Positions 25,453-35,106 of a stretch of 64,000 bases of DNA are shown one piece after another. A program made the position numbers and the translations under genes. The stretch is from the NCBI RefSeq assembly GCF_014654675.1, contig NZ_BNBC01000041.1, forward strand, positions 1 through 64,000. The letters run 5' to 3'. The notes below the pieces were generated by a model. That model was given only the letters and a program-made list of their open reading frames with translations. It searched no databases and was not told where the DNA came from. Within the stretch, counting starts at the first letter, position 1. Each line of letters starts with the position of its first letter. This stretch comes from Streptomyces spiralis. GTDB lineage: Bacteria > Actinomycetota > Actinomycetes > Streptomycetales > Streptomycetaceae.

Positions 25453-25847
25453 GGGGCCCTCTCAGGTCCGGCGCGCCCCGCACGCACCGCCGGGTCCCCG
25501 ACCGCTCGCGGACGGGAAGTCCTGCCGGCGCCAAAAGCGTCAGCCGACCGGGAGCGGGTGGAGGCCGAGCCGTACGTACGCGCCGCGCACGCGGGGAGAC
25601 CGTTCGGGTGTGTGCCCCGGTCTCCGGGAATGCAGTTCGGGAGGCCACGCCTCCCGCTTCGCGTCACTTTAGTCCACCCTGTCTCCCGGTCAATCAACCG
25701 GCCTGCGCGTCGCCCGGCGGAGTGTCCGTGACACGGCATTGCGGAGTGATTCACCCGTAAGGAGGTGTGCTGCGGTGCGTGTGGAGTCGCTCACAACTGG
25801 CCACCATGGCGTTCTTTGTCCCTTCTCACAGCAGGACCGGAGCGGAC
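25453..25847. promoter_or_regulatory. Divergent promoter region between rsmH and carbonic anhydrase
   Basis: On the minus strand, TTGACC (25693-25688), a 16-bp spacer and TAAAGT (25671-25666) form a good candidate promoter for the dcw block, leaving a 200-base leader before rsmH. On the plus strand, TAAGGAGGTG at 25757-25766 is a near-ideal Shine-Dalgarno located 80 bases before the chosen carbonic-anhydrase start; what it serves is unclear. Nothing else was recognised. Confidence 0.5.
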
Positions 25848-26417
25848 ATGACCAGTACCGTCATAGGTATGACGACTTCCGCATCAGTCCCCGCCGGATC
25901 CGAGGCCGCCATAGCGCAGGGCGCCGTCACCGACCGCCTCGTAGCGGCCAACGAGGCCTACGCCGACGCGTTCAGCGACCCGGGTATGGACGCCCGTCCC
26001 GTCCTCCAGGTGGCGGTCGTGGCCTGCATGGACGCCCGTCTCGACCTGCACGCCGCGCTCGGCCTGAAGCTCGGCGACTGCCACACCATCCGCAACGCCG
26101 GCGGCGTCGTCACCGACGACGTGATCCGCTCGCTGGCCATCAGCCAGCGGGCGCTCGGCACCCGCCGGGTCGTGCTCATCCACCACACCAACTGCGGCAT
26201 GGAGACCATCACCGAGGACTTCCGGCACGAGCTGGAGATGGAGGTCGGCCAGCGACCGGCGTGGGCGGTCGAGGCGTTCCGCGACGTCGACCAGGACGTA
26301 CGGCAGTCGATGCAGCGCGTGCGCACCTCGCCGTTCCTGCCGCACACCGACGATGTGCGCGGCTTCGTGTTCGACGTCAAGACCGGGCGGCTGCGCGAGA
26401 TCGACCCCGCCGCCTGA
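25848..26417 (+). CDS. Beta-class carbonic anhydrase
   Basis: 189-residue beta-carbonic anhydrase interconverting CO2 and bicarbonate. Zinc ligands are visible: C60-M-D62-A-R64, with the Asp/Arg dyad, and H113-T-N-C116. Family stretches AALGLKLGDCHTIRNAGG and GTRRVVLIHHTNCGM are intact. The ATG at 25848 has GGAG six bases upstream; ATG 25806 or GTG 25779 would lengthen the N-terminus and would use the strong ribosome-binding site at 25757-25766. It is divergent from rsmH and probably monocistronic. Confidence 0.92.
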   Translation: MTSTVIGMTTSASVPAGSEAAIAQGAVTDRLVAANEAYADAFSDPGMDARPVLQVAVVACMDARLDLHAALGLKLGDCHTIRNAGGVVTDDVIRSLAISQRALGTRRVVLIHHTNCGMETITEDFRHELEMEVGQRPAWAVEAFRDVDQDVRQSMQRVRTSPFLPHTDDVRGFVFDVKTGRLREIDPAA

Positions 26418-26680
26418 CCGACCCCGCCCGTTCCGAGGACCGCCGCGCCCGTTCTGCACCGCGAAAGGGCGTAAGCCCCGACATATCGCGGCCAGTTGTC
26501 CACAGGCGAGTGACACGAATCGGTAACGGCGGCAAGAATGCGGGTGTGACGTCGCGCGGAACCTTTCCGGCGCGGTGTCCGTGTTCGGGGTGGGCCGGTC
26601 CGCTCAGCGGCGCGTCGGTCCGGAAAGTTGGGGAATCCCCTGCTCCGCCAAGGGCATGGGGACGGGCCGAGGAGGGCCGG
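26418..26680 (+). promoter_or_regulatory. Gap before moxR with a perfect DnaA box
   Basis: Seen: TTGTCCACA at 26496-26504, an exact match to the preferred Streptomyces DnaA box, about 180 bp before the moxR start. No cluster of boxes or AT-rich element is present, so this is not an origin. No clear promoter was found. Confidence 0.4.
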
Positions 26681-27717
<1,037 letters not shown>

Positions 27718-27718
<1 letters not shown>

Positions 27719-29142
27719 TGAGCACCGCGGGGACACCGCGCGCGGAGGACGAGCGGGGCGACCGGGGCGGCCTCCGTACCGCGCTGGCCGGTCTGACCAC
27801 CCGCGGACGCTCCTTCCTGGCCGCCGGTGTCGCGGCCGCGATCTGCGCCTACGTCCTCGGCCAGCCCGACCTGCTGCGGGTCGGGCTGCTGCTCGCCGTG
27901 CTGCCGCTGGCCTGCGCCACCGTGCTCTACCGCACGCGCTACCGGGTCTCCGGCAGCCGCAGGCTCTCCCCGGCGCGCGTGCCCGCGGGCGGCGAGGCGC
28001 GGGTGCACCTGCGGATGGACAACGTCTCCCGGCTGCCCACGGGCCTGCTGATGCTCCAGGACCGGGTGCCCTACGTACTCGGCCCGCGCCCCCGCTTCGT
28101 GCTCGACCGGGTGGAGCCCGGCGGGCGCCGCGAGGTGTCCTACCGGGTCCGCTCCGATCTGCGCGGCCGCTATCCGCTGGGCCCGCTCCAGCTGCGGCTG
28201 AGCGACCCGTTCGGGATGTGCGAGCTGACCCGGTCCTTCTCGACGTTCGACAACCTGACCGTGATCCCGCGTGTGGAGGCGCTGCCGCCGGTGCGGCTGA
28301 TCGGCGAGGCCAAGGGATACGGGGACGGGCGGCAGCGCTCGCTGGCGCTGGCGGGCGAGGACGACGTGATCCCGCGCGGGTACCGCTACGGCGACGACCT
28401 GCGCCGCGTGCACTGGCGGTCCACCGCGCGCTACGGAGAGCTGATGGTGCGCCGCGAGGAACAGCCGCAGCGGGCCCGCTGCACGGTGCTGCTGGACACC
28501 CGGGCCATCGCCTTCCGGGGCGCGGGTCCCGACTCGGCCTTCGAGTGGGCGGTGTCCGGCGCCGCCTCCGTCCTGGTGCACATGCTGGAGCGGGGCTTCT
28601 CGGTACGGCTGCTGACGGACACCGGAAGCTCGGTGCCGGGCGAGGGCTCCGACGGGTTCGCGGGCAGCGGCCCGGAGTCGGCGGACGCGGCCGGGCTGAT
28701 GATGGACACCCTCGCGGTGATCGACCACTCGGACGGGGCGGGTCTGTCCCGCGCCTACGACGTGCTGCGCGGCGGCAACGAGGGGCTGCTGGTGGCCTTC
28801 CTCGGCGACCTCGACGAGGCCCAGGCCGCGGTGGCCGCCAAGATGCGGCAGCGCAGCGGCGGCGCGGTGGCCTTCCTGCTGGACAGCGACGCCTGGCTGC
28901 GCGAGCCGACCGACGTGCCCGGCCCGGCGGCCCCGGGCGGGGAGCGGCTCCGGCTGCTCCGCGACGCCGGCTGGACGGCGGTGAGCGTCCCCCGGGGCGC
29001 CTCGCTGACCGAAGTGTGGCGCCAGGCGGACCGCGACCGCACCAGCGCCGGTCCGACCGGCACAACGGGGGTGGGCGCGGCAGGCGCGGCCGCCTTCGGC
29101 GCGGCGGCGCAGGGCGCGGCGCTCGGGGAGGGACGGTCATGA
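27718..29142 (+). CDS. DUF58 domain protein
   Basis: 474-residue protein with two membrane segments near residues 30-70 (GRSFLAAGVAAAICAYVL and the following stretch) and a DUF58 core marked by VIPRGYRYGDDLRRVHWRST. The C-terminal half is a degenerate von Willebrand A-like fold (TVLLDTRAIAFRG). DUF58 proteins are partners of MoxR ATPases; their biochemical role is not settled. The start overlaps the moxR stop, with GGAGG upstream. The end is Ala/Gly-rich low complexity. Confidence 0.9.
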
Positions 29143-29201
29143 ACGGCACGACCGTACGAGCCGTACCGGAGAAGTGGCGCGAGTGGGGGGTGCGGGCGTG
29201 A
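29139..29201 (+). CDS. Possible 20-codon coupled small ORF
   Basis: ATG at 29139 overlaps the DUF58 stop as ATGA, and the TGA at 29199-29201 overlaps the GTG start of the transglutaminase gene. The product would begin MNGTTVRAVPEKWREW. No family is recognised. It may be a genuine microprotein, a translational bridge between the two large genes, or simply the reading frame through the gap. Confidence 0.25.
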   Translation: MNGTTVRAVPEKWREWGVRA

Positions 29202-31585
29202 GCGGGCGGACGCGGCTGGCGATGTGTGCCGCGGTGGCCACGTTGATGGCGGCGTGTGCGCTGCTGCCGCTGGTCTCCTCCGCGGCGTGGCTGGTGCAGG
29301 CCGCGCTGCTGCTGGCGGTGCAGTCGGGGGTCGGCGCGGCGGCCCGGCGGGTGCCGTTGGCCCGGCCGCTGACCGTGGCGGCGCAGGCCCTGGTCACGCT
29401 GCTGCTGCTGACCCTGGTCTTCGCCCGGGCCCAGGCCGTGGCCGGACTGATCCCCGGGCCGGACGCCTTCCGGCACCTGGCCGCCCTGCTCCAGCAGGGC
29501 GCGGACGACGTCGGCCGGTACGCGATCCCGGCACCGCTGAGCGACGGCATCCGGCTGATGCTGGTCGGCGGTGTCCTGCTGATAGGGCTGATCGTGGACG
29601 CCGTCGCGGTGACCCTGCGCAGCGCGGCCCCCGCCGGCCTGCCGCTGCTGGCGCTGTACTCCGTGGCAGCGGGGCTGTCCACCGGCGGGACCGACTGGCT
29701 GTGGTTCCTGGTCGCGGCCGCCGGCTATCTGATGCTGCTGCTGGCCGAGGGCCGGGACCGGCTCTCGCAGTGGGGCCGGGTGTTCAGCGGGGCGTCCCGC
29801 GCGGCGGGCGGCGATCCGGCCGGTGCGACGGCACCGGTGCGCACGGGGCGCCGTATCGGCGCGGTCGCGCTGGGCGTCGCCCTGGTGGTGCCCCTCGCCC
29901 TGCCGGGCATGCGCGGCGGGCTGCTGGGCCCCGCGGGCACCGGCGTCGGCGGGGGTCTCGGGGGCGGCGGAACGATCTCGGCGGTGAACCCGCTGGTGTC
30001 GCTGCGGGACAGCCTGAACGTGGACGAGGACCGCACGGTCCTGAGCCTGCGCACGACCTCCGAGGACTCCTCCGACCTGTATCTGCGGATCGTGTCCCTG
30101 GACGACTTCGACGGCACCACCTGGAAGCCGTCCCAGCGGCACATCATCGGCGTGCCCGACCCCCTCCCCACCCCGGCCGGGCTCGCCGGCGACGTCAGGC
30201 GGTCGGAGATCACCACGTCCATCTCGACGGCGGACTGGTACGCCCAGGACTGGCTGCCGATGCCGTATCCGCCCAGCGGTGTGCGGGTCAAGGGAAGCTG
30301 GCGTTACGAACCCGTGGGCATGACCCTGGTCGGTGACCACGGGCAGAACACGCGCGGGCTGTCGTACCAGGTCAGAAGCCTGGACCTGCAGCCGACGGCC
30401 GCGCAGCTGGCCGCGGCGCCGGAGCCGTCCGAGGCGATCAGGCGCGAGTACACCAAGGTGCCCGACACCCTGCCGGGGCTCGTCGCCAACACCGCGCGGG
30501 CGGTGACCGACGGAGCCACGAACCACTATGAGCAGGCGGTCAAGCTCCAGAACTGGTTCGCCGTGAACGGCGGCTTCCAGTACGACACGCAGGTGGAGGT
30601 GGGCAGCGGCTCCGAGGCGATCTCCCGGTTCCTGAGGTCCAAGCGGGGCTTCTGCGTGCACTTCTCCTTCGCGATGGCCGCGATGGCCCGCACGCTCGGC
30701 ATTCCCGCCCGGGTCGCGGTCGGCTTCGCGCCCGGCTCGGCGCAGGGCGACGGCACGATCGCGGTGGGGCTGAAGGACGCCCATGCCTGGCCCGAGCTCT
30801 ACTTCGAGGGCGTCGGCTGGACCCGTTTCGAGCCGACGCCGACCCGCGGCACGGTGCCCTCCTACACCCAGCCGGAGACCTCGGGGACGACCCTGCCGAA
30901 CCCGGCGGAGCCGTCCCAGCAGGCGAGCACGGCACCGTCGGCCGCCCCCTCGGCGAGCGCGGGCTGCCCGCCGCAGCTGAAGCGGCTGGGAGAGTGCCCG
31001 AGCCCGTCGGCGCAGGCCGCGCTGCCCGTCGACCGCGGGGGCCCCGGGTGGGGCGCGGTCGCGGCCTGGGCGCTGGCCGGGCTGATCCTCGTCGTGCTGC
31101 CGTTGTCGCCGATGCTGTGGCGCAGACGGACGCGGTCCGTCCGGCTCGGCGCGCACGGGCGGGGCGAGGCGGACACGGCTCCGCACACCCTGGCCGTCTG
31201 GCAGGAACTCACCGACACCGCCTGGGACTTCGGGATCCTTCCGGACGAGTCGCAGACGCCGCGCAGGGCGGCCGCGCGGATCGTCCGTCTCGGGCACCTC
31301 GACCCGGTGACGGCCGAGTCCGTGCACCGGCTGGCCGATGCCGTGGAACAGGTCCTCTACGCGCCGCGTCCGCGTCCGGTCCCGGGTCTCGCCGAGGACG
31401 TACGCCGCGTCACCGCGGGCCTGGGCGCCACGGCCTCCCGCGGCGCCAGGCTCCGTGCCGTCCTCGCTCCCCGCTCGGCCGCCCGCCTGGCCTGGACGCT
31501 CTCGGCCCGCTGGGCCGCCGTGAAGTCCCGCACCGCGGCCCTGCGCCCGGCCCCACGCAGGCGACCGTCGGGCCAGCAGGGCTGA
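29198..31585 (+). CDS. TgpA-type membrane transglutaminase-like protein
   Basis: 795-residue membrane protein. About six membrane segments in the first 240 residues (DUF3488/TgpA N-domain) lead to an extracytoplasmic transglutaminase-like domain with C486 in KRGFCVHFSFAMAAMART and H529 in KDAHAWPELYFEG. The third triad position reads Glu (WTRFEPTP), where Asp is usual. A further membrane segment near residue 630 and a cytoplasmic DUF4129-like tail end the protein. It works with MoxR and DUF58 in an unknown envelope task. The start is GTG 29198; GTG 29174 and 29183 are alternatives with poorer ribosome-binding sites. Confidence 0.9.
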   Translation: MSGRTRLAMCAAVATLMAACALLPLVSSAAWLVQAALLLAVQSGVGAAARRVPLARPLTVAAQALVTLLLLTLVFARAQAVAGLIPGPDAFRHLAALLQQGADDVGRYAIPAPLSDGIRLMLVGGVLLIGLIVDAVAVTLRSAAPAGLPLLALYSVAAGLSTGGTDWLWFLVAAAGYLMLLLAEGRDRLSQWGRVFSGASRAAGGDPAGATAPVRTGRRIGAVALGVALVVPLALPGMRGGLLGPAGTGVGGGLGGGGTISAVNPLVSLRDSLNVDEDRTVLSLRTTSEDSSDLYLRIVSLDDFDGTTWKPSQRHIIGVPDPLPTPAGLAGDVRRSEITTSISTADWYAQDWLPMPYPPSGVRVKGSWRYEPVGMTLVGDHGQNTRGLSYQVRSLDLQPTAAQLAAAPEPSEAIRREYTKVPDTLPGLVANTARAVTDGATNHYEQAVKLQNWFAVNGGFQYDTQVEVGSGSEAISRFLRSKRGFCVHFSFAMAAMARTLGIPARVAVGFAPGSAQGDGTIAVGLKDAHAWPELYFEGVGWTRFEPTPTRGTVPSYTQPETSGTTLPNPAEPSQQASTAPSAAPSASAGCPPQLKRLGECPSPSAQAALPVDRGGPGWGAVAAWALAGLILVVLPLSPMLWRRRTRSVRLGAHGRGEADTAPHTLAVWQELTDTAWDFGILPDESQTPRRAAARIVRLGHLDPVTAESVHRLADAVEQVLYAPRPRPVPGLAEDVRRVTAGLGATASRGARLRAVLAPRSAARLAWTLSARWAAVKSRTAALRPAPRRRPSGQQG

Positions 31586-31737
31586 CAGCAGGGCTGAGCG
31601 CGCCAAGGCCGAGCGCGTCCGGGGGGCACCGGTCGGTGCCCCCCGGATGGTGTGACGGAAAAGCCGTGGGAGGGGCCTCAGCGGGACAAGAGGACCGCGG
31701 AGGACCGCAGCGGGACACGAGTGACGGGGTACGAGCA

Positions 31738-31768
31738 AGGGGCCGGCCACCCTCGGTGACCGGCCCCT
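31738..31768. terminator. Bidirectional terminator
   Basis: AGGGGCCGG pairs with CCGGCCCCT and CACC with GGTG around one mismatch and a CTC loop. It lies between the convergent transglutaminase and DUF3040 genes. The rest of 31586-31795 shows no gene. Confidence 0.7.
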
Positions 31769-31795
31769 CGGCACGGCTGGAGTTCTGCTGCGGGG

Positions 31796-32188
31796 TCAGT
31801 GCCCCTGCTGCTCGTCGCGGCGGCGCTGCCAGCGCTCCTCGATACGGTCCATCATGGAGCGCTTCGCACGGGCCTGACCGCGGCCCTGCGGGCCGCCGAC
31901 GGGCCGCTCGCCCGGCTTGGGTGCCTTGCGCCAGCCGGTCACGGCCAGCAGGGCGCAGCCCAGCATCACCAGGAAGCCCACGACGCTCACCCAGTAGTAC
32001 GGGACGATCACACCTGCCATGAGGAGCGCGATACCCACGAGGAAGCCCGCCACCGCCTGGTAGACCCGCCGCCGGGTGTACGTACGCAGCCCGCTTCCCT
32101 CGAGCGCCGACGCGAACTTGGGATCTTCGGCGTACAGCGCTCGCTCCATCTGCTCGAGCATGCGCTGCTCGTGCTCCGAGAGCGGCAC
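31796..32188 (-). CDS. DUF3040 membrane protein
   Basis: 130-residue actinobacterial DUF3040 protein. The hallmark N-terminus is PLSEHEQRMLEQMERALYAE, followed by a basic stretch and two adjacent membrane segments (AGFLVGIALLMAGVIVPYYW and VSVVGFLVMLGCALLAV). The tail is basic and Gln/Arg-rich. Function unknown. The GTG at 32188 with AGGAGGAC upstream is preferred over longer in-frame starts because the conserved family N-terminus begins exactly there. Confidence 0.9.
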   Translation of the reverse strand: MPLSEHEQRMLEQMERALYAEDPKFASALEGSGLRTYTRRRVYQAVAGFLVGIALLMAGVIVPYYWVSVVGFLVMLGCALLAVTGWRKAPKPGERPVGGPQGRGQARAKRSMMDRIEERWQRRRDEQQGH

Positions 32189-32502
32189 GGAGTCCTCCTC
32201 ATCGTGCAGTCGCCGGGGCGACCCGGGGGGTCCCTTCAGGATAGGCAGGGAATCGCCCCCGTGAAACCCGCCCCTCTGCGCCAATTGGCCAACCGCACCC
32301 GCCACGACGGACCCGGCTCGCTGAGGCTTCCATTCCCCGGCGGCCGACCCGTCATGCCGGGCGGTCTCCCTCGATCATACGGCGCACGGGCCCGGATCGG
32401 GGGGCCTGTGGCGGACTCCATGCCCGCCCCCACCGCGGCCCGATCGACGCCCGGACCACGGCGGTGACCACCGCTGAAGCCGTTTCGGGACGCCCGGGGC
32501 GC
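32189..32502 (-). other. 314-bp gap, no gene recognised
   Basis: Lies between the methyltransferase stop and the DUF3040 start, both leftward. It should contain the DUF3040 promoter, but no convincing -35/-10 pair was found. Short GC-rich inverted repeats are present without a U-tract. Confidence 0.4.
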
Positions 32503-33330
32503 TCAGGCCCCGGTGGCGCCCCGGGTCTCACCGAGGACGTGGAGCTGTGTGGCCACGGAGTGGAAGGCGGGGAGCTCGGCCGCCGCCGCCTCCAGCTTCA
32601 GCAGCGCGTCCAGCGCCGCGGGCTCGGTGTCCACCAGCACGCCGGGCACCAGGTCGGCGAAGACCCGCACGCCGTGCACCGCGCCGATCCGCAGCCCCGC
32701 GCCCTCGACGAGGGCGGTGAGCTGCTCGGCGGTGAAGCGGCGCGGCATCGGGTCGCCCTGCCCCCAGCGCCCGTCGGGGTCGGCGAGGGCCCGCCGCGCG
32801 TCCGTGAAGTGGCCGGCCAGCGCGCGGGCGAGCACGGCGCCGCCGAGACCCGACGCGAGCAGGCTGAGCACCCCCTCCTCGCGCAGCGCGGCGACCGCGT
32901 TGCGCACGCCCTCGGCGGGGTCGTCGACGTACTCCAGGACCCCGTGGCAGAGCACGGCGTCGTACCCGCCGCGCTCGACCACGTCGAACAGGCCGTGGGC
33001 GTCGCCCTGCACGCCCCGCACCCGGTCGGCCACGTCCGCCTCGGCGGCGCGGCGCTCCAGCGCGAACAGCGCGTTGGGGCTGGGGTCGACGACGGTGACG
33101 CGGTGGCCGAGGCGGGCGACGGGCACGGCGAAGTTGCCGCTGCCGCCGCCGGTGTCGAGGACGTCCAGCGACTCCCGGCCCGTGGCCTTGACCAGCCGGT
33201 CCAGGGCCTCTCGCAGGACCTCCCAGACCACGGCGGTACGGAGCGAGGCGCGGGTCCCCGAGGGGCCGGAGCGCAGCGGCGCCGATTGAGGGTGGTGGTG
33301 GGAGACGGGAGGGCGCATCGGGTCCGACAC
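32503..33330 (-). CDS. Class I SAM-dependent methyltransferase
   Basis: 275-residue Rossmann-fold methyltransferase. Motif I is LDVLDTGGGSGNFAVPVARL, followed by the acidic motif II VTVVDPSPNALFAL and motif III/IV region DAVLCHGVLEYVDDPAEGV. The N-terminal RASLRTAVVWEVLREALDRL and the C-terminal region RRFTAEQLTALVEGAGLRIG resemble CmoA/UbiE-like small-molecule or tRNA methyltransferases, but the substrate is not identifiable. The start is GTG 33330 with GAGGAG upstream; an ATG at 33318 is possible. Confidence 0.88.
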   Translation of the reverse strand: MSDPMRPPVSHHHPQSAPLRSGPSGTRASLRTAVVWEVLREALDRLVKATGRESLDVLDTGGGSGNFAVPVARLGHRVTVVDPSPNALFALERRAAEADVADRVRGVQGDAHGLFDVVERGGYDAVLCHGVLEYVDDPAEGVRNAVAALREEGVLSLLASGLGGAVLARALAGHFTDARRALADPDGRWGQGDPMPRRFTAEQLTALVEGAGLRIGAVHGVRVFADLVPGVLVDTEPAALDALLKLEAAAAELPAFHSVATQLHVLGETRGATGA

Positions 33331-33437
33331 GGCAGTTGACTCCTCGAGGCGGCACCGCCTCTTGCACGGCGGGGCGATCGGGCTGCCCCCTCCGCCCGGG
33401 GCACGGGAGGCGGGAGGCTTCAGGCGTCTTCCACCCT

Positions 33438-33502
33438 ATTGCCTCCGACGCCCTGTACGCCCATTGCCTCCGGCGCCCTGTCCATTGCCTTCCGCGCCCT
33501 GT
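33438..33502. repeat. Three imperfect 19-bp direct repeats
   Basis: Units at 33438-33456, 33463-33481 and 33484-33502, each of the form ATTGCCTCCGACGCCCTGT with one to three differences. They lie in the 252-bp gap between the HEPN protein gene and the methyltransferase gene. Possible protein-binding sites or slippage products; no function shown. Confidence 0.6.
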
Positions 33503-33582
33503 CCGCCCGCCGCGTCCGCCCTGCCGGCTCCTGTGACGCCGCGGCCCCGGGACCCCGCGGACCCCGCGCCCCCTGGGACGGC

Positions 33583-34194
33583 TCAGCCCGCGTCCGGCAT
33601 GTCGTGCCGGACCTCGCGCCGCGCGTCGTACCCGGTGTCGTGCCGGGCGTCGTGTGCGGGGCGGGCGGTGCCGGGCTCGGCGGCGTCCTGGCGCGGCTGG
33701 GGCAGCACCGGCTGGAGGACCAGCATCCGCTCGACGATGCGGATGAACATCGCCACGTCCCGTATCAGGTCGTCGGCGTCCCGCCGGCCCGCCGCGCCCT
33801 GGACCCCGGCCTCGGCCAGGGCGCGGCGGCGCGCGCCCGCGGCGAACAGCGCGCTCCACTCGGTGAGTTCGGGCGCGATCTCGGGGAGCACCTCCCAGGC
33901 GCTGCGGATGCGCGCCCGGCGCCGGGATGTGGGCTCGGGGCGCGCCCGCGCGGCGAGCACGGCGGCGGCGGTACGCAGGGCGGCCAGGTGGGCGGTCGCG
34001 TAGCGCTCGTTGGGCGTTTCCAGGACGGCGGCCTCTTCCAGCCCCGCGCGGGCCTTGGCGAGCAGGTCGAGAGCGGCGGGCGGGGCCGTCGCCCGGCGGA
34101 GCACGGGGTGCACGTCGCTCGCCGGGCCGGTCAGTGAGGGGGCAGGGCCGGTGGCGCGGCGCCGGCGGGCGGCGGCTGCGGACGGGTTGGCCAT
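33583..34194 (-). CDS. SAV_6107-family HEPN-domain protein
   Basis: 203-residue actinobacterial protein recognised as the SAV_6107 HEPN family. After a basic tail (residues 1-35), the helical core carries LLAKARAGLEEAAVLETPNE and R64-YATA-H69, an R-x4-H arrangement like the catalytic motif of HEPN ribonucleases. A second helical block (RRARIRSAWEVLPEIAPELT) follows. The last 40 residues are His/Arg/Asp-rich and repetitive (ARHDTGYDARREVRHD). The ATG at 34194 has GGAGG upstream. No cognate nucleotidyltransferase or antitoxin lies beside it. Activity is unknown. Confidence 0.85.
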   Translation of the reverse strand: MANPSAAAARRRRATGPAPSLTGPASDVHPVLRRATAPPAALDLLAKARAGLEEAAVLETPNERYATAHLAALRTAAAVLAARARPEPTSRRRARIRSAWEVLPEIAPELTEWSALFAAGARRRALAEAGVQGAAGRRDADDLIRDVAMFIRIVERMLVLQPVLPQPRQDAAEPGTARPAHDARHDTGYDARREVRHDMPDAG

Positions 34195-34284
34195 GACGAA
34201 CCTCCTGTCGTCTGGGTGACGGCACAGGTGCCGTATGTGCCCATCGTGAGGTATGCCACTGACAATCCGTTCTGACCTGGGCCT

Positions 34285-34335
34285 TTGCTTCGATCGCACA
34301 TTCGGTATAGCTTTTGCACTGACCAGTCAGTTCAA
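34285..34335 (+). promoter_or_regulatory. Promoter with TetR-like operator
   Basis: TTGCTT (34285-34290), a 17-bp spacer and TAGCTT (34308-34313) form a promoter. Directly over the expected start lies ACTGAC-CA-GTCAGT (34318-34331), extended to 9 of 10 symmetric positions from 34314 to 34335. This size and symmetry are typical of TetR operators, and a TetR gene ends the operon, so autoregulation is the natural inference. Confidence 0.7.
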
Positions 34336-34356
34336 AAACTCGGGGAGGGGGGAGCC

Positions 34357-35106
34357 GTGGACGACACGGCGCACGGCCTCGGGGTCAGGGCCCGCGGCTT
34401 CGGACTGCGCGGGCCCCGCGGCTGGGCGTTCCGCGACGTGGACCTCGACGCGGAGCCCGGTTCGCTGATCGCGGTCGAGGGCCCGTCCGGCTCCGGCCGT
34501 ACCTGCCTGCTGCTCGCGCTCACGGGGCGGATGCGGCCCACGGACGGGATGGCCGAGGTGGGCGGCTTCAGGCCGCCCCGGCAGATGTCCGCCCTGCGCC
34601 GGGTCAGCGCGCTCGCCAACGTCTCCGGTGTCACCGACCTGGAACCGGCCCTGACCGTCGGGGAGCACCTGCGTGAACGGGCGCTGCTGCGGCGGGCGTT
34701 CGGCTCCGCTCCGCGCGCGCTGCTGCGCTCGCCCGGACGACGGCGGGCCGAGGGGAAGCGCCTGATCGACACCGCGCTGGAGGCCGCCCGTCTCGACGTC
34801 GGGACGCTGCCCAAGGGCGCCCGCACCGCCGTACGCGACCTGGAGCGCGCGGAGGCGCTGCGCCTGTCCGTCGCCCTCGCGCTGATGTCCGGGCCGCGGC
34901 TGCTCGCCGTCGACGACACCGACTACAAGCTCCGGCCGTCCGAACGGTCCGAGACCTGGGCGCTGTTGAGGTCCGTCGCCGAGTCCGGGACGACCGTGCT
35001 CGCGGTCTGCGGAGAGGCGCCGGAAGGGGCACGGACCGTCTCCACCAGGCCGTCCCGGAAGAAGAAGGAGGCGGCCGATGCGCCCGCCGAGACTGGCCGC
35101 TCTTGA
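34357..35106 (+). CDS. ABC transporter-like ATP-binding protein with degenerate motifs
   Basis: 249-residue protein with an ABC nucleotide-binding fold. Walker A is intact (VEGPSGSGRTCLLLALTG). The LSGGQ signature is not recognisable: the corresponding stretch reads RDLERAEALRLSVALALMSG. Walker B ends LLAVDDTD, with Asp where the catalytic Glu is normally found, so ATP hydrolysis may be weak or absent. The last 30 residues are polar and basic. The start is GTG 34357 behind GGAGGGG. It overlaps the membrane-protein gene by 29 bp, so the two are almost certainly partners. Confidence 0.85.
   Translation: MDDTAHGLGVRARGFGLRGPRGWAFRDVDLDAEPGSLIAVEGPSGSGRTCLLLALTGRMRPTDGMAEVGGFRPPRQMSALRRVSALANVSGVTDLEPALTVGEHLRERALLRRAFGSAPRALLRSPGRRRAEGKRLIDTALEAARLDVGTLPKGARTAVRDLERAEALRLSVALALMSGPRLLAVDDTDYKLRPSERSETWALLRSVAESGTTVLAVCGEAPEGARTVSTRPSRKKKEAADAPAETGRS

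Noticed and set aside
26418..26680. Replication origin near the DnaA box
   Set aside because: A single box, no cluster, no AT-rich unwinding element and no dnaA/dnaN genes nearby.
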